A stretch of 48,646 bases of DNA from Rhodocyclus gracilis (lineage in GTDB: Bacteria; Pseudomonadota; Gammaproteobacteria; Burkholderiales; Rhodocyclaceae): the NCBI RefSeq assembly GCF_009617575.1, contig NZ_WIXJ01000014.1, positions 1 through 48,646 on the forward strand, read 5' to 3'. The position numbers and the translations under genes were made by a program. The notes under the pieces were generated by a model. It worked only from the letters and a program-made list of their open reading frames with translations, did no database searches and had not been told where the DNA came from. This document shows positions 17,829 to 28,242 of this stretch, piece after piece. Numbering within the stretch: the stretch's first letter is position 1; each line of letters begins with the position of its first letter.

Positions 17829-17843
17829 ACGGATATTTCAGAG

Positions 17844-18521
17844 ATGTTGCGCACACTCGACGACATGCTGGGCGCCTCGGTCTGGGCGCGCGATCTGACC
17901 CCCTCGGATATTGCGCGCATCAAGGCGGGAATCAGCGTCCGCGCGATCACGGCAGGCGACGCCGTCTGCATGAAGGGCGAGCGCGTCGAGCACTGGATGG
18001 GCGTCATCGACGGTCTGGTGAAGATGACGAGCAACGATATCAGCGGCAAGACGACGACCTTCACTGGCGTCGCGACGGGCGGCTGGTTCGGCGAGGGCTC
18101 GCTGCTCAAGGACGAACCCCGTCGCTACGATGTCGTGGCGCTGCGCGATTCGCGCATTGCCTTCATGAACCGCTCGATCTTCCAGTCCTTGCTCGACAGC
18201 AGCATCGCCTTCAATCGCTTCCTGATCGTCCAGCTCAACGAGCGCCTCGGGCAGTTCATCGGCCTCATGGAGCACGAGCGACTGCTCGACGTGGAGGCCC
18301 GTCTGGCGCGCGGTCTGGCGTCGATGTTTAATCCGGTGCTCTATCCGGGGATTGGCCCGCGACTGCAAATCTCGCAGGAGGAACTCGGCTTCCTCGCTGG
18401 CGTCTCGCGCCAGCGCGTCAATCGCGCGCTGCATGCCTTGGCCGACGCGAAACTGCTGCGCGTGGACTACGGTGGCATCACGGTGCTCGATCTGCCGCGG
18501 CTACGCAGTTACGGAAGTTAG
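17844..18521 (+). CDS. Crp/Fnr-family transcriptional regulator
   Basis: The 225-aa protein has an N-terminal cyclic-nucleotide-binding-like beta-roll (residues about 20-130, including GGWFGEGSLLKDEPRRYDVVALRDS). A dimerisation helix follows (IVQLNERLGQFIGLMEHERL), then a C-terminal winged helix with ISQEELGFLAGVSRQRVNRAL as recognition element. No cysteine cluster for an Fe-S centre is seen, so it is not a classical Fnr. ATG 17844 is preferred over TTG 17826 because the TTG lies inside the inverted repeat. It is divergent from the acyl-CoA ligase/Liv operon and probably regulates it. Confidence 0.9.
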   Translation: MLRTLDDMLGASVWARDLTPSDIARIKAGISVRAITAGDAVCMKGERVEHWMGVIDGLVKMTSNDISGKTTTFTGVATGGWFGEGSLLKDEPRRYDVVALRDSRIAFMNRSIFQSLLDSSIAFNRFLIVQLNERLGQFIGLMEHERLLDVEARLARGLASMFNPVLYPGIGPRLQISQEELGFLAGVSRQRVNRALHALADAKLLRVDYGGITVLDLPRLRSYGS

Positions 18522-18629
18522 GCACCGCAAGCGGCGTCGGCACGCACCCCGTCGCTCGGCCGCGCGTTCTGCGCCGATCGCACACGCGCCACACCGCACT
18601 GAACTTTTTGGCGGGCATGCCGGTCTGTG

Positions 18630-18724
18630 TGAGTTCTGGCAAACCCGCGCGAAAGCCGGGGACGCAAAGCCACCGGGCTACCGACGAAAACACATCGTCA
18701 ACGCTAGCGGGGTTGCCGTTCGAT
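18630..18724 (+). ncRNA. Cyclic-di-GMP-I (GEMM-I) riboswitch aptamer
   Basis: The conserved GEMM-I blocks appear in order: GGCAAACC (18638-18645), a stem capped by a GAAA tetraloop (18651-18654), the invariant GGGACGCAAAGCC (18659-18671), the receptor segment CACCGGGCTA (18671-18680), a short P3 hairpin (GACG...CGTC) and the closing GCTAGCGGGGTTGCC (18703-18717). This RNA class binds cyclic di-GMP. It lies in the 5' leader of the S8 autotransporter gene, on the same strand. The outer ends of the aptamer are approximate. Confidence 0.92.
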
Positions 18725-18773
18725 AGATCGTCGAACGTGCGTCTCCAGAGTCGCCGCGCCTTACTCTGGAGAC
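18717..18773 (+). promoter_or_regulatory. Riboswitch expression platform sequestering the ribosome-binding site
   Basis: Two hairpins follow the aptamer. The first has 7-bp arms 18717-18723 and 18731-18737 and touches the 3' edge of the aptamer. The second is a perfect 11-bp stem, 18741-18751 with 18763-18773, around an 11-nt loop. Its 3' arm contains the Shine-Dalgarno sequence GGAGA (18768-18772), 6 nt before the ATG at 18779. No T-run follows, so control is probably at translation initiation. Whether c-di-GMP turns expression on or off cannot be told from sequence alone. Confidence 0.8.
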
Positions 18774-18778
18774 AGACA

Positions 18779-21112
18779 ATGCTTCCCGCCGCCCTACCCT
18801 GCCCCTCGCGTCACGCCTCCCGCCACACATCGCGGCACGCCTTCTCTGCCCGCCAACGCACCGCTTTCGCCGGACTGCTGGCGCTCGGTTCGTGGACCGT
18901 CGCCAGTCCTGCGCAGGCGCAAACCTACGCCCCCTGGCTGCGCCAGATCGGCATCACCAACACCGTGGAATCGGCGGCGGCGTGGGGCAAAGGCCAACTA
19001 CTCGGCGTCGTCGATACCGGCATCAACGCCACACACCCGCAATTCGCCCCCGGCCAGGTGTCGCAGGCGTTGAGTTCATGTGCCGCCGTCTCCTTCCGCT
19101 GCAGCAACGGCTTTGCTGACGACAACAGCCACGGTACGGCGGTCGCCAGCATCGCTGCCGGCAACCGCGTCTCGCAATTCAGCACCATTACGGCGGGCGG
19201 CTACACGACGGTCGCCGGCAACTTCATCGGCGTGGCACCGGCGGCCAACATTCTTTCCGAAAAAGTGCTGAACGCCGCCGGCTCGGGCTATTCGACCGAC
19301 GTCGCCAACGGCGTGCGCAAGGCGGCCGATGCCGGCGCCGGCGTCATCAACGTCTCGATCACCTACGGCAACGACGCCGCCACCGTCGCCGCGATCAACT
19401 ACGCGGCAGCCAAGGGCGCCTTCATCGTCTGGGCCGGCGGCAACAGCGCACAGAACCTGCTCAACAACGCCTCGACCTCCGGCCTGACGGCCACCGCGAT
19501 CCAGCATCTGGTGTTCGCCGGCTCGGTCAATAGCGCCAACGCCGCCTCGAGCTTCACCAACAAACCGGGCAGTGGCGGCTTGCAGAGCAGCAACGGCGGC
19601 AGCACGACCTACGCGGCGCGCTGGGTGATGGCGCCCGGCGAAGCGATTCTGGCGCCGTCGACGACCGCCGGCAATGCGGCCTACGGTCTCTGGTCGGGCA
19701 CGTCGATGGCGGCGCCGATCGTCAGCGGTTCGCTGATGCTGCTGCAAAATGCCTGGCCGATCCTGAAAACCAACGGCACTGCGGCCAATCTCCTGCTGGC
19801 AACGGCAACCGATCTCGGCAGCAAGGGCGTCGACGCCACCTACGGCAACGGTCTGGTGAATCTGACAACGGCCTTCAACCCCTATGGCCCGCTCTCCGTT
19901 ACCAAGGCGAATGGGCAAACCATCGCCGTCAGCTCGATCACCGGCGCGCTGATTTCCAGCGGTGCCTTCGGCAGCCTGAGCGCGATCCAGTCCAAGCTGG
20001 CGAGCTACACCGCCTTCGACGGCTACGCGCGTAATTTCTCGGTCAACCTCGCCGGACTGATCAAGGCACCGAGCTCCTCGGCCAGCCTCAACCCGCTGCC
20101 AACGAATGCCTACAGCGCGCCGAAAGTCATGAAATACGCCGGCGGCGAACTCGCAGTCTCGCTGCAATCGACCGGCGACGCCATCTCGCACCTCGGCGAA
20201 TTCGGCTACATCGCCGACGTCGACAGGGCGCAAACGGTCGGTTTTTCGCTCTTTACCGACAAGGCCGGCAGCGTCACCGGATTCGGCTACGGCGCCTCGT
20301 CGTCCTATCCCTTCGCCAAGGCGCTCTTCAACGACGACCTGATCGCCCGGCAGATGAGCGATTTCGACGCCGTCAGCGCCTCCAACCTCGCACAACGCGG
20401 CTACCAGTTCAGCTACGGCACGCGTCTGTCGACCGATCTGCGCGTTGCCGCCTCGTATTCGGCAACACCGGCCAACACGCTCCTGCAACCGGGGGCGCCG
20501 CAAAACGCACAGGTGAAGATCGGCGCTTCCTACCTCTTCGCACCGCGCGTCAGTGGCGGCCTCACTTACAGCACGCTCAACGAGCAAAGCTCGCTGCTCG
20601 GCGCCGCCTACGACAGCAGCGGCATCCTCGCCCTCGGCAAAAACACAACGCAGGTGGTCGGCATCTCGCTGGCCTTCAAACTCGACCGCCAGAGCAGCCT
20701 GCTGGTGAACGGCGAAGTCGGCTACACCCGCGCCAGTGAAGGCAGCGGCAACAGTCTCTTCGCGGCGACCTCGGCGCTGCAATCGCGAGCCTTCGGCGTC
20801 ACCTATCTGCGCGAGAGCATATGGAACAAGGACGACCAGCTGCTCGCCTCGGTCAAGCAACCCTTGCGGGTCTCGGCGGGGAGCGCGGCGATCATCACCG
20901 CCAACGTCGACGCGCAGGGCTACGCGGTTTACGACAAAAGCTGGAGCAGCCTCGTCCCTGACGGTCGCGAGATCGATCTGACGCTGAACTACCGGATGCC
21001 GGTCGACAAGACCCACACCGTGGCGCTGCAAGCGATGTACCAGAAGGACGCCGCCAACATCGCCGGCAACAACGCCACGTCGCTCGGCCTGATGTGGACC
21101 AGCCGCTTCTAA
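18779..21112 (+). CDS. Subtilisin-family (S8) serine protease autotransporter
   Basis: The 777-aa protein starts with a signal peptide ending SPAQAQ (residue 48). The S8 protease domain has catalytic Asp79 (GVVDTGIN), His118 (DNSHGTAVAS) and Ser309 (GTSMAAPIVSG), with oxyanion Asn in WAGGNS. After residue about 480 comes a beta-rich domain of alternating hydrophobic strands ending in LGLMWTSRF; the terminal Phe is the outer-membrane barrel signature. It is therefore a type V secreted protease, perhaps processing surface proteins or degrading peptides. ATG 18779 is supported by GGAGA and by the upstream riboswitch. c-di-GMP control suggests a role in attachment or biofilm change. Confidence 0.9.
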   Translation: MLPAALPCPSRHASRHTSRHAFSARQRTAFAGLLALGSWTVASPAQAQTYAPWLRQIGITNTVESAAAWGKGQLLGVVDTGINATHPQFAPGQVSQALSSCAAVSFRCSNGFADDNSHGTAVASIAAGNRVSQFSTITAGGYTTVAGNFIGVAPAANILSEKVLNAAGSGYSTDVANGVRKAADAGAGVINVSITYGNDAATVAAINYAAAKGAFIVWAGGNSAQNLLNNASTSGLTATAIQHLVFAGSVNSANAASSFTNKPGSGGLQSSNGGSTTYAARWVMAPGEAILAPSTTAGNAAYGLWSGTSMAAPIVSGSLMLLQNAWPILKTNGTAANLLLATATDLGSKGVDATYGNGLVNLTTAFNPYGPLSVTKANGQTIAVSSITGALISSGAFGSLSAIQSKLASYTAFDGYARNFSVNLAGLIKAPSSSASLNPLPTNAYSAPKVMKYAGGELAVSLQSTGDAISHLGEFGYIADVDRAQTVGFSLFTDKAGSVTGFGYGASSSYPFAKALFNDDLIARQMSDFDAVSASNLAQRGYQFSYGTRLSTDLRVAASYSATPANTLLQPGAPQNAQVKIGASYLFAPRVSGGLTYSTLNEQSSLLGAAYDSSGILALGKNTTQVVGISLAFKLDRQSSLLVNGEVGYTRASEGSGNSLFAATSALQSRAFGVTYLRESIWNKDDQLLASVKQPLRVSAGSAAIITANVDAQGYAVYDKSWSSLVPDGREIDLTLNYRMPVDKTHTVALQAMYQKDAANIAGNNATSLGLMWTSRF

Positions 21113-21199
21113 GGCAACGGGGTAAGCGCTCCGCTGCTGGCGGCGTGCTCACCCGATCACGCGAGCGGCGTGAGGCGGCGCAAATGGCCGGGAGACCGT

Positions 21200-24100
21200 C
21201 TACATGCTGCGCCGGTACTGCCCACCCACCTCGTAGAGCGTCTGGGTGATCTGCCCGAGCGAACAGACGCGCACCGCCTCCATGAGCACGGCGAAGACAT
21301 TGCCGTTATCGATCACCGTCTGCCGCAGCCGTTCGAGCATCGGCCCGGCGGCGCTCGCGTGACGCTGCAGGAAGTCTTGCAGCCGGCCGATCTGTGAGCG
21401 TTTTTCCGCCTCGGTCGAGCGTGCCAGTTCGATATCGTGCGTAGCGTCGCCGTGCGGATTGCGGAAGGTATTGACGCCGATGATCGGATACGAGCCGTCG
21501 TGTTTGCGCCCCTCGTAGTAGAGCGACTCCTCCTGAATCTTGCCGCGCTGGTAGCCCGTCTCCATGGCGCCAAGGACGCCGCCGCGTTCGGCGATGGCGT
21601 CGAATTCGCGCAGCACGGCCTCTTCGACGAGATCGGTCAGTTCGTCGATGACGAAGGCGCCCTGATTCGGGTTCTCGTTCATCGCCAGCCCCCACTCACG
21701 GTTGATGATGAGCTGGATGGCCATGGCGCGGCGCACCGACTCCTCGGTCGGCGTCGTGATCGCCTCGTCGTAGGCGTTGGTGTGCAGACTGTTGCAGTTG
21801 TCGTAGATGGCGATCAACGCCTGCAAGGTCGTGCGGATGTCGTTGAACGCCATCTCCTGCGCGTGCAGGCTGCGGCCGCTGGTCTGCACGTGGTACTTCA
21901 GCTTCTGGCTGCGCTCGTTGCCACCGTACTTGTCTTTCATCGCCGTCGCCCAGATGCGACGGGCGACGCGGCCGATCACCGCGTATTCCGGATCCATGCC
22001 GTTACTGAAGAAGAACGACAGGTTGGGCGCGAAGTCGTCGATGTGCATGCCGCGCGCGAGATAAGCCTCGACGTAGGTGAAGCCGTTGGCGAGAGTGAAT
22101 GCGAGCTGGCTGATCGGGTTCGCCCCGGCCTCGGCGATGTGGTAGCCGGAGATCGACACCGAGTAGAAATTGCGCACGTCGTGGCGAACGAAATACTCCT
22201 GAATGTCGCCCATCATCTTCAGCGCAAACTCGGTCGAGAAGATGCAGGTGTTCTGCCCCTGATCCTCTTTGAGAATGTCGGCCTGTACCGTACCGCGCAC
22301 GCTGGAAAGCACCCGCACACGAATCGCCTGCGCCTCGTCGTCACTCGGCGCTCGCCCCTCTGCCTCGGCAAAGTGACTGAGCTGCTGGTCAATCGCGGTG
22401 TTGAAGAACATCGCCAGAATGACCGGCGCCGGGCCGTTGATGGTCATCGACACCGAGGTCGTCGGCGCACAGAGATCGAAGCCGTCGTAGAGCACCTTGA
22501 GGTCGTCGAGCGTGGCGATCGACACGCCCGAATTGCCGATCTTGCCGTAGATATCCGGCCGTTCCGCCGGATCGCAGCCGTACAGCGTCACCGAATCGAA
22601 GGCCGTCGACAGGCGATGCGCCGGCATGCCTTCGGACACCTTCTTGAAGCGGCGGTTGGTGCGGAAGGCGTCGCCCTCGCCGGCGAACATGCGCGTCGGA
22701 TCTTCGCCTTCGCGCTTGAAAGGAAAGACGCCGGCGGTATAGGGGAAGGCACCGGGTACGTTCTCTTTCATCAGGTAACGCAGAATCTCGCCCTCGTCGT
22801 CGTAAGCGGGCAGCACCACCTTGCGGATGCGCGTGCCGGAGAGCGACAGCCCGGTGAGCCGGGTGCGGATTTCCTTGTCGCGGATGCGTACGACGTGCTC
22901 TTCCTCGGCGTAGAGCGCTCGTGTCGCCGGCCATTGCGCGAGCAGTTTCTTCGCCTGCGGATCGAGCGCCTCATCCTTGCGTGCGATCAGGGTATCGAAG
23001 TCGAAAAGGCGCGTAGCGTCGGCACCGCCCTCGCCTTCGAAGAGGCCACGGGCGATGCGCAGCGACTGCCGCTCACGCGCCAGTTGCACCTGCTTCTTCA
23101 CCTGCGCGTGATAGCCACGCACGGACTCGGCAATTTCGGCGAGGTAACGCGTGCGCTGCGCCGGCACGATGGCGCGCTGCGCCGACGGCCGCCGCGTCTC
23201 GACGCGCGGTAGCCGGCCCGGCGCCAGCACAAGCCCCAGTTCGGCAAGGCGGGCGCTCACCGCCTGATAGAGCGCCGTCACGCCATCGTCGTTGAAGCGC
23301 GCTGCCATGGTGCCGAATACCGGCAGCGTCTCCGGCGGCGTCGACCACAGCTCGCGGTTGCGCTGCACCTGCTTGCGCACGTCGCGCAACGCATCGTCGG
23401 CGCCCTTGCGGTCGAATTTGTTGATGGCGACGAAGTCGGCGAAGTCGAGCATGTCGATCTTCTCGAGCTGGCTCGCCGCACCGAACTCGGGCGTCATCAC
23501 ATAGAGCGAAGCATCGACGAGCGGCGCGATGGCAGCGTTGCCCTGACCGATGCCGGAAGTCTCGACAATCACCAGATCGAGGCCGGCGAGCTGGCAGGCC
23601 GCAATCACCTCTGGCAAGGCCGCCGAGAGTTCGGAGCCGGTTTCGCGCGTCGCCAGCGAACGCATGTAGATGTTCGGGTGCTCGATGGCGTTCATGCGGA
23701 TGCGGTCGCCGAGCAGCGCGCCGCCGGTACGCTTGCGCGACGGATCGATGGAGACGATGGCGATGCGCAGGCGGTCGCCCTGATCGAGCCGGAAGCGCCG
23801 CACCAGCTCGTCGGTGAGCGAAGACTTACCTGCGCCGCCAGTGCCGGTAATACCGAGCGTCGGCACGCGCCGCTCCTGCGCCGCCGCGCACAGCGCCTGA
23901 CGCAGTTCCGGCGGACAGGCGCCGTTCTCCAGACTCGTGATCAGGCGAGCCAAGGCTCGCCGGTCGCCAGCGGCGAGCGCCTCCAGAACACCATCGACCG
24001 TCGCCGGCGAGGCCCCGCCAAGCTCGTAATCGGCCTGCGCGACGAGATCGTTGATCATGCCCTGCAGACCCATGCGCTGCCCGTCCTCGGGCGAATACAG

Positions 24101-24478
24101 GCGCGTCACGCCGTAGGCCTGCAACTGGGCGATTTCGGCCGGGACGATGACGCCGCCGCCACCACCGAACACCTTGATGTTCTCGCCGCCGTTAGCACGC
24201 AACAGATCGATCATGTAGGTGAAGAACTCGACGTGCCCGCCCTGATACGAGGTGATGGCGATGCCCTGCACGTCTTCCTGCAAGGCCGCGTTGACGATCT
24301 CCTGCACCGAGCGGTTGTGGCCGAGGTGGATCACCTCGCAGCCGGTGCTCTGCAAGATGCGGCGCATGATGTTGATCGACGCGTCATGGCCGTCGAACAG
24401 CGCCGCAGCGGTCACGAAGCGCACCTTGTGGCGCGGCGTATAGGGCGTCAGCGTCGTGGCGAGGGAAAGATCAGTCAT
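21200..24478 (-). CDS. icmF: Fused isobutyryl-CoA mutase (IcmF), B12-dependent acyl-CoA mutase with GTPase chaperone
   Basis: The 1092-aa protein has the IcmF order. The N-terminal B12-binding domain carries axial-ligand His31 in DGHDAS. A MeaB/MeaI-type GTPase domain follows, with P-loop GTGGAGKSS (212-220) and NKFD. A linker leads to the large TIM-barrel mutase domain from about residue 560 ([25 protein letters not shown]-type region, [12 protein letters not shown]). IcmF interconverts isobutyryl-CoA and n-butyryl-CoA, and some members act on isovaleryl-/pivalyl-CoA. The ATG at 24478 begins at the B12 domain; the longer open frame upstream overlaps the divergent regulator. It stands alone, with a divergent AraC regulator. 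Confidence 0.93.
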   Translation of the reverse strand: MTDLSLATTLTPYTPRHKVRFVTAAALFDGHDASINIMRRILQSTGCEVIHLGHNRSVQEIVNAALQEDVQGIAITSYQGGHVEFFTYMIDLLRANGGENIKVFGGGGGVIVPAEIAQLQAYGVTRLYSPEDGQRMGLQGMINDLVAQADYELGGASPATVDGVLEALAAGDRRALARLITSLENGACPPELRQALCAAAQERRVPTLGITGTGGAGKSSLTDELVRRFRLDQGDRLRIAIVSIDPSRKRTGGALLGDRIRMNAIEHPNIYMRSLATRETGSELSAALPEVIAACQLAGLDLVIVETSGIGQGNAAIAPLVDASLYVMTPEFGAASQLEKIDMLDFADFVAINKFDRKGADDALRDVRKQVQRNRELWSTPPETLPVFGTMAARFNDDGVTALYQAVSARLAELGLVLAPGRLPRVETRRPSAQRAIVPAQRTRYLAEIAESVRGYHAQVKKQVQLARERQSLRIARGLFEGEGGADATRLFDFDTLIARKDEALDPQAKKLLAQWPATRALYAEEEHVVRIRDKEIRTRLTGLSLSGTRIRKVVLPAYDDEGEILRYLMKENVPGAFPYTAGVFPFKREGEDPTRMFAGEGDAFRTNRRFKKVSEGMPAHRLSTAFDSVTLYGCDPAERPDIYGKIGNSGVSIATLDDLKVLYDGFDLCAPTTSVSMTINGPAPVILAMFFNTAIDQQLSHFAEAEGRAPSDDEAQAIRVRVLSSVRGTVQADILKEDQGQNTCIFSTEFALKMMGDIQEYFVRHDVRNFYSVSISGYHIAEAGANPISQLAFTLANGFTYVEAYLARGMHIDDFAPNLSFFFSNGMDPEYAVIGRVARRIWATAMKDKYGGNERSQKLKYHVQTSGRSLHAQEMAFNDIRTTLQALIAIYDNCNSLHTNAYDEAITTPTEESVRRAMAIQLIINREWGLAMNENPNQGAFVIDELTDLVEEAVLREFDAIAERGGVLGAMETGYQRGKIQEESLYYEGRKHDGSYPIIGVNTFRNPHGDATHDIELARSTEAEKRSQIGRLQDFLQRHASAAGPMLERLRQTVIDNGNVFAVLMEAVRVCSLGQITQTLYEVGGQYRRSM

Positions 24479-24637
24479 GGCGGCACTCCCGAAATCGTCA
24501 GGCCGACGCGCGACGGCGCCCGGCGGTGAATCGATGGTAAGGAGCGGCCACGGCCATGACCATTGCGTGACGCGCCGTAAACACTGTAATTTCTGCCAAC
24601 TTCCTTCGCCCAATAAAACAAGCCTCTTTTCCACCGC

Positions 24638-25810
24638 ATGGCAAACGACGACACCGCCGCCGCGCCGCCGGCTCGCGCCAGCGTGCACACCGCCCTGGTG
24701 CGCGGCATGCTGACCGGCGTCCTGGCTCGCGACGCAGAGGCGACGCGACGCATCGGCGCACCGCCTCAGCAACGCGCCCGCGCCTTGCTCGATAGCGTCG
24801 GCATCCCGGCGAGTGTGCTGCTGTCAGAGACCGCGAGCCTTTCCGCCGGGGTCGCGTCCGCCGCCGCCAGCCCAGACGGCACGCAGGCGACGAGCGCGCC
24901 GCAGCGGGTGAGCGTCGAACGCTATGCCGCGCTCTATAACCGGATCAACGAGGGACTCGACGACGAGGGCTTCGGGCTGTTTTCCGTGCCCTTGCGGCGC
25001 GGCAGCTTCGAGCTGCTGTGCCGTGCCGTCGTCGCCTCGCCGACACTGGCCGTGGCGCTGGAACGCGCTGCCCGCTTCCTGCGCGTGCTGCTGCCGGATA
25101 TCGAGGTCAGCATCGGCGTCAGCGAGGGCATGGCGCAGCTGATTCTGCGCGCCCGCCGTCCGCTCGGTGACGGTCGCGTCTTTGCTTTTGAGTGGCTGCT
25201 GCGCCTGCTGCACGGACTCGCCTGCTGGCTCGTAAACCGCAGCGTCACGCTCGACACAGTGCGCTTCCCGTACCCTGCGCCCGAGCACGCGGCCGATTAC
25301 GCGCTCATTTACACGGCTCGCTCCTGCTTTGCCGCGGCCACGCCCCCCCACCCCGAGAACACCTTGGTCGCCTGCTTTGCCGCCAACCTGCTGGAACTGC
25401 CGATCCGCCGCGACGACGCAGCCCTCAACGCCTTCCTCGTCGGCGCACCGGGACGGCTGACGACGCTGTACCGCTGCGACCGGGAAATGGTCGTTCGCGT
25501 GCGCGACTGTCTGCGTGCTGCGCTCCCCAAATCACCGACGCTCGCCGCCGTCGCCAGCCGCCTGCATCTGTCGCCGCGCACGCTGCACCGGCGGCTGCGG
25601 GACGAAGGCTCCGGCTTTCAGGCGATCAAGGACGCGCTGCGCCGCGATATGTCGATCAGCCGCCTGACGAAAACGCGCGCACCGCTGGCGCAGATCGCCG
25701 CCGACCTGGGGTTTGCCGACGCCTCGGCGTTCTACCGCGCCTTTGTTGGCTGGACGGGAGAAGCGCCGACCACCTACCGCCGTCGACTGCGCGTGGCGAG
25801 CCGCCTCTGA
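24638..25810 (+). CDS. AraC-family transcriptional regulator
   Basis: The 390-aa protein has a roughly 190-aa N-terminal ligand-binding region of the arabinose-binding-like type ([30 protein letters not shown]). The C-terminal double helix-turn-helix ([20 protein letters not shown] ... [20 protein letters not shown]) spans residues about 305-380. It is divergent from icmF across 159 bp, so it may regulate the mutase in response to an acyl compound; this is inference. The first 60 residues are Ala/Arg-rich and no strong ribosome-binding site is seen before this ATG, so the true start could be later. Confidence 0.88.
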   Translation: MANDDTAAAPPARASVHTALVRGMLTGVLARDAEATRRIGAPPQQRARALLDSVGIPASVLLSETASLSAGVASAAASPDGTQATSAPQRVSVERYAALYNRINEGLDDEGFGLFSVPLRRGSFELLCRAVVASPTLAVALERAARFLRVLLPDIEVSIGVSEGMAQLILRARRPLGDGRVFAFEWLLRLLHGLACWLVNRSVTLDTVRFPYPAPEHAADYALIYTARSCFAAATPPHPENTLVACFAANLLELPIRRDDAALNAFLVGAPGRLTTLYRCDREMVVRVRDCLRAALPKSPTLAAVASRLHLSPRTLHRRLRDEGSGFQAIKDALRRDMSISRLTKTRAPLAQIAADLGFADASAFYRAFVGWTGEAPTTYRRRLRVASRL

Positions 25811-25936
25811 ACGCTGCCGGCACGGCGCCGGCCCGCATCCGCAGCCCCATGCTTCCCGCCTGCACCCTAGACCCGCTCCGCGCCACTCCGCGACGCAGCC
25901 GTGCCGCCGGGGGCACGACACACCGAGCAAGAACGC

Positions 25937-27316
25937 TCAGTCTTTCGCCACCGCGCGCTGCACCGCCGCCCAATCGATGGCCAGCGGCGCATAACGTCGC
26001 CCGGCGCTCTGGCTTGCTGCCACCGCCTCGCGCAGGGTGGCGAGACGTTCCTCCGTCGGCGGGTGCGTCGACAAAAAAGCCGGCGGACGCACGCGGGCGC
26101 TTGTCGTCGGCGCGTTGCCGGCAGTCGCTGGCTTGGCTGAGTCAGCCGCGCCCACCCTGTCCGCCGGGTCCGCCGAGTCAGCCGATGGACGCGCCGAAGT
26201 TTTTTCCTGGGCGGCGTCGGCCGCCGTTCCCTCACCGCGCGCACTCCCGCGAGCAGCGCTCTCGCCGGCTTCGTCACGGGCAAGGGTCTCGAAAATGCCG
26301 ACCATGCCGCGCGGATCGATGCCGGCAGCCAGCAGGCGACGCAGCCCCTCGGCATCCGCCTCGCGCTCGGCATCACGCGAGTATTTCAGATCGCCCAGTT
26401 GCGAGAGCGCATCGGTGACACGCGCACCGGCGAGATCGCCGACCGCCAGCGAGAGCAGCGCGCGCAAACCGAGGCTTTTGGTCATCGCCAGCAAACTATG
26501 CCGCAGTTCAGCATGCGACACCTCGTGCGCCAGAACGCCAGCCAGTTCTTCGGGCGTTTTCGCCGCCCGAATCAGCCCGCTGAATACCACCACGACGCCA
26601 CCCGGCGCCGCAAACGCATTGAGTTCCGGGCGCTCGGCGACGAACCAGCGGTAGTGATGCGGCGAACCGGCCACCAGCTTGTCGCCGATCTGCCGCACCG
26701 CATCGACCGCTGGCCCGTGATCGAGCAAGCGCATCTGTACGCGCGTCTGTTCCAGCGTCATGTCGCCGAGAACTGCCTCCTCAGCCGGCGGAATGTGCCC
26801 GACGACCCAGCGCGCCAACGGATCGGCGTGGAAGGCGAAGAAAATCAGCGCGATGAACGGCAACAGCAGAACGCCGGCAATGACGCCCCAACCGAGACGA
26901 AAACGCCGGTCAACGCGCGTCACGGCGCCGATTGCCCCGCGCAAGGCCGCCGCATGCACGGCGGGCGCCCCTGCCGCACACGCCGCGCGGTCGACGGCGC
27001 TTTCGACGAAAAAGGCGTACTCGCCAACCGCCTCACCACCTGAAACGCTATCCGCCACGCCACCTCTGTCGGCAGCATCGCCCTCCCCCCGAGGGAATTC
27101 CGCCCCCCACGAGAGGCGCACCCGCTCGGCGTTGAAGCCGGATGCCGCGACGCGCACGGCGCCGGCCCGGTACTCGCGTTCCCCCGCCCGCACGCGCAGC
27201 GAACCGTCGGCGCACCAGACGCCTTCGCCAGCGATACCCGCCCCCGGCAACGACGGGCCAAAGAAGCGCCCGCCGAACGCGGGACTCGATGGCAGGGAAC
27301 CGGTAACGTCAGACAT
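25937..27316 (-). CDS. Membrane-anchored M48-family metallopeptidase
   Basis: The 459-aa protein has a soluble N-terminal domain of about 140 residues, a transmembrane segment (VIAGVLLLPFIALIFFAFHA) and an M48 protease domain. The zinc motif is HEVSHAELRH, with the third ligand Glu in SRDAEREADAEG. A low-complexity Ala/Ser/Asp linker of about 70 residues interrupts the domain before STHPPTEERLATL. Related proteases do envelope quality control. The start overlaps the stop of the AIM24-like gene (TGATG), so the pair is translationally coupled. Confidence 0.88.
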   Translation of the reverse strand: MSDVTGSLPSSPAFGGRFFGPSLPGAGIAGEGVWCADGSLRVRAGEREYRAGAVRVAASGFNAERVRLSWGAEFPRGEGDAADRGGVADSVSGGEAVGEYAFFVESAVDRAACAAGAPAVHAAALRGAIGAVTRVDRRFRLGWGVIAGVLLLPFIALIFFAFHADPLARWVVGHIPPAEEAVLGDMTLEQTRVQMRLLDHGPAVDAVRQIGDKLVAGSPHHYRWFVAERPELNAFAAPGGVVVVFSGLIRAAKTPEELAGVLAHEVSHAELRHSLLAMTKSLGLRALLSLAVGDLAGARVTDALSQLGDLKYSRDAEREADAEGLRRLLAAGIDPRGMVGIFETLARDEAGESAARGSARGEGTAADAAQEKTSARPSADSADPADRVGAADSAKPATAGNAPTTSARVRPPAFLSTHPPTEERLATLREAVAASQSAGRRYAPLAIDWAAVQRAVAKD

Positions 27317-28119
27317 CAGTCGTCATCGCCGCCGAGCAAACCACCGAGCATGCCGGCGCCGAGCAGCGAACCCTGCTCGGCCGAACGCCCGCCGGCAACC
27401 GGTGCCGACATGACGATGCGGTTCGCCAAGCGCGACAAGGGCAAGGACTGCAGCCAGACCTTGCCTGGCCCGCTGAGCGTCGCGAAGAAGAGCCCTTCGC
27501 CGCCAAAGATCGCCGACTTGATCTTGCCGACGTACTGAATATCGAAATCGACCGTTGGCTGAAATGCAACGACACAGCCGGTATCGACGCGCAGACGTTC
27601 GCCCGGCGCCAGCGTGCGTTCCATCAGCGTGCCGCCCGCATGCACGAACGCCATGCCATCGCCGTCGAGCTTCTGCATGACGAAACCTTCACCGCCGAAG
27701 AAGCCGACGCCGAGTTTCTTCTGGAAGGCGATGCCGAGCGAAACGCCCTTCGCCGCACAGAGGAAAGCGTCTTTCTGACAAATCAGCGTGCCACCGATCT
27801 CACCGAGATTCACCGGCACGATCTTGCCCGGATACGGCGCCGCGAAAGCGACGCGGCGCTTGCCCGCCCCGTCGTTCACAAAGATGGTGGTGAATAGACC
27901 TTCCCCCGTCACCAGCCGCTTGCCGGCACCGAGCAGCTTGCCGAAAAGACCGCCGGTGGGCGCCGAGCCGTCGCCAAATACCGTATCCATCTGGATGCCG
28001 TCCTGCATGTACATCATGGCGCCGGCCTCGCCGACCGCCGCCTCGCCCGGATCGAGCTCGACTTCGACGTACTGCATCTCATGACCAAAAATCTCGTAAT
28101 CGACAACGTCCATCGCCAT
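27316..28119 (-). CDS. AIM24 / TIGR00266-family protein
   Basis: The 267-aa beta-rich protein carries the family pattern: [20 protein letters not shown] near the N-terminus, then [54 protein letters not shown] and the Gly-rich tail [21 protein letters not shown]24-type proteins have a double-stranded beta-helix-like fold and no established enzymatic role. The coupling to an M48 protease suggests a shared envelope function. A terminator for the upstream two-component operon separates it from that operon. Confidence 0.85.
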   Translation of the reverse strand: MAMDVVDYEIFGHEMQYVEVELDPGEAAVGEAGAMMYMQDGIQMDTVFGDGSAPTGGLFGKLLGAGKRLVTGEGLFTTIFVNDGAGKRRVAFAAPYPGKIVPVNLGEIGGTLICQKDAFLCAAKGVSLGIAFQKKLGVGFFGGEGFVMQKLDGDGMAFVHAGGTLMERTLAPGERLRVDTGCVVAFQPTVDFDIQYVGKIKSAIFGGEGLFFATLSGPGKVWLQSLPLSRLANRIVMSAPVAGGRSAEQGSLLGAGMLGGLLGGDDD

Positions 28120-28145
28120 GCTGAGGTCTCCGTACCGAGTGCGCG

Positions 28146-28171
28146 AAAGAAAAACGGTGCCGCAGCACCGT
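28146..28171 (-). terminator. Intrinsic terminator of the two-component operon
   Basis: On the minus strand the stem ACGGTGC/GCACCGT (28154-28171, 4-nt loop) is followed by TTTTTCTTT. It is about 70 bp downstream of the sensor kinase stop codon, before the AIM24 gene. A second perfect 6-bp hairpin (28175-28190) lies just upstream. Confidence 0.85.
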
Positions 28172-28242
28172 CGAGCGGACAGGAGTCCGCCAGCCGCGCC
28201 TATTCTAGCGACCTCTCCGCCGCCCGGTGAAGTCGTCGGCGC

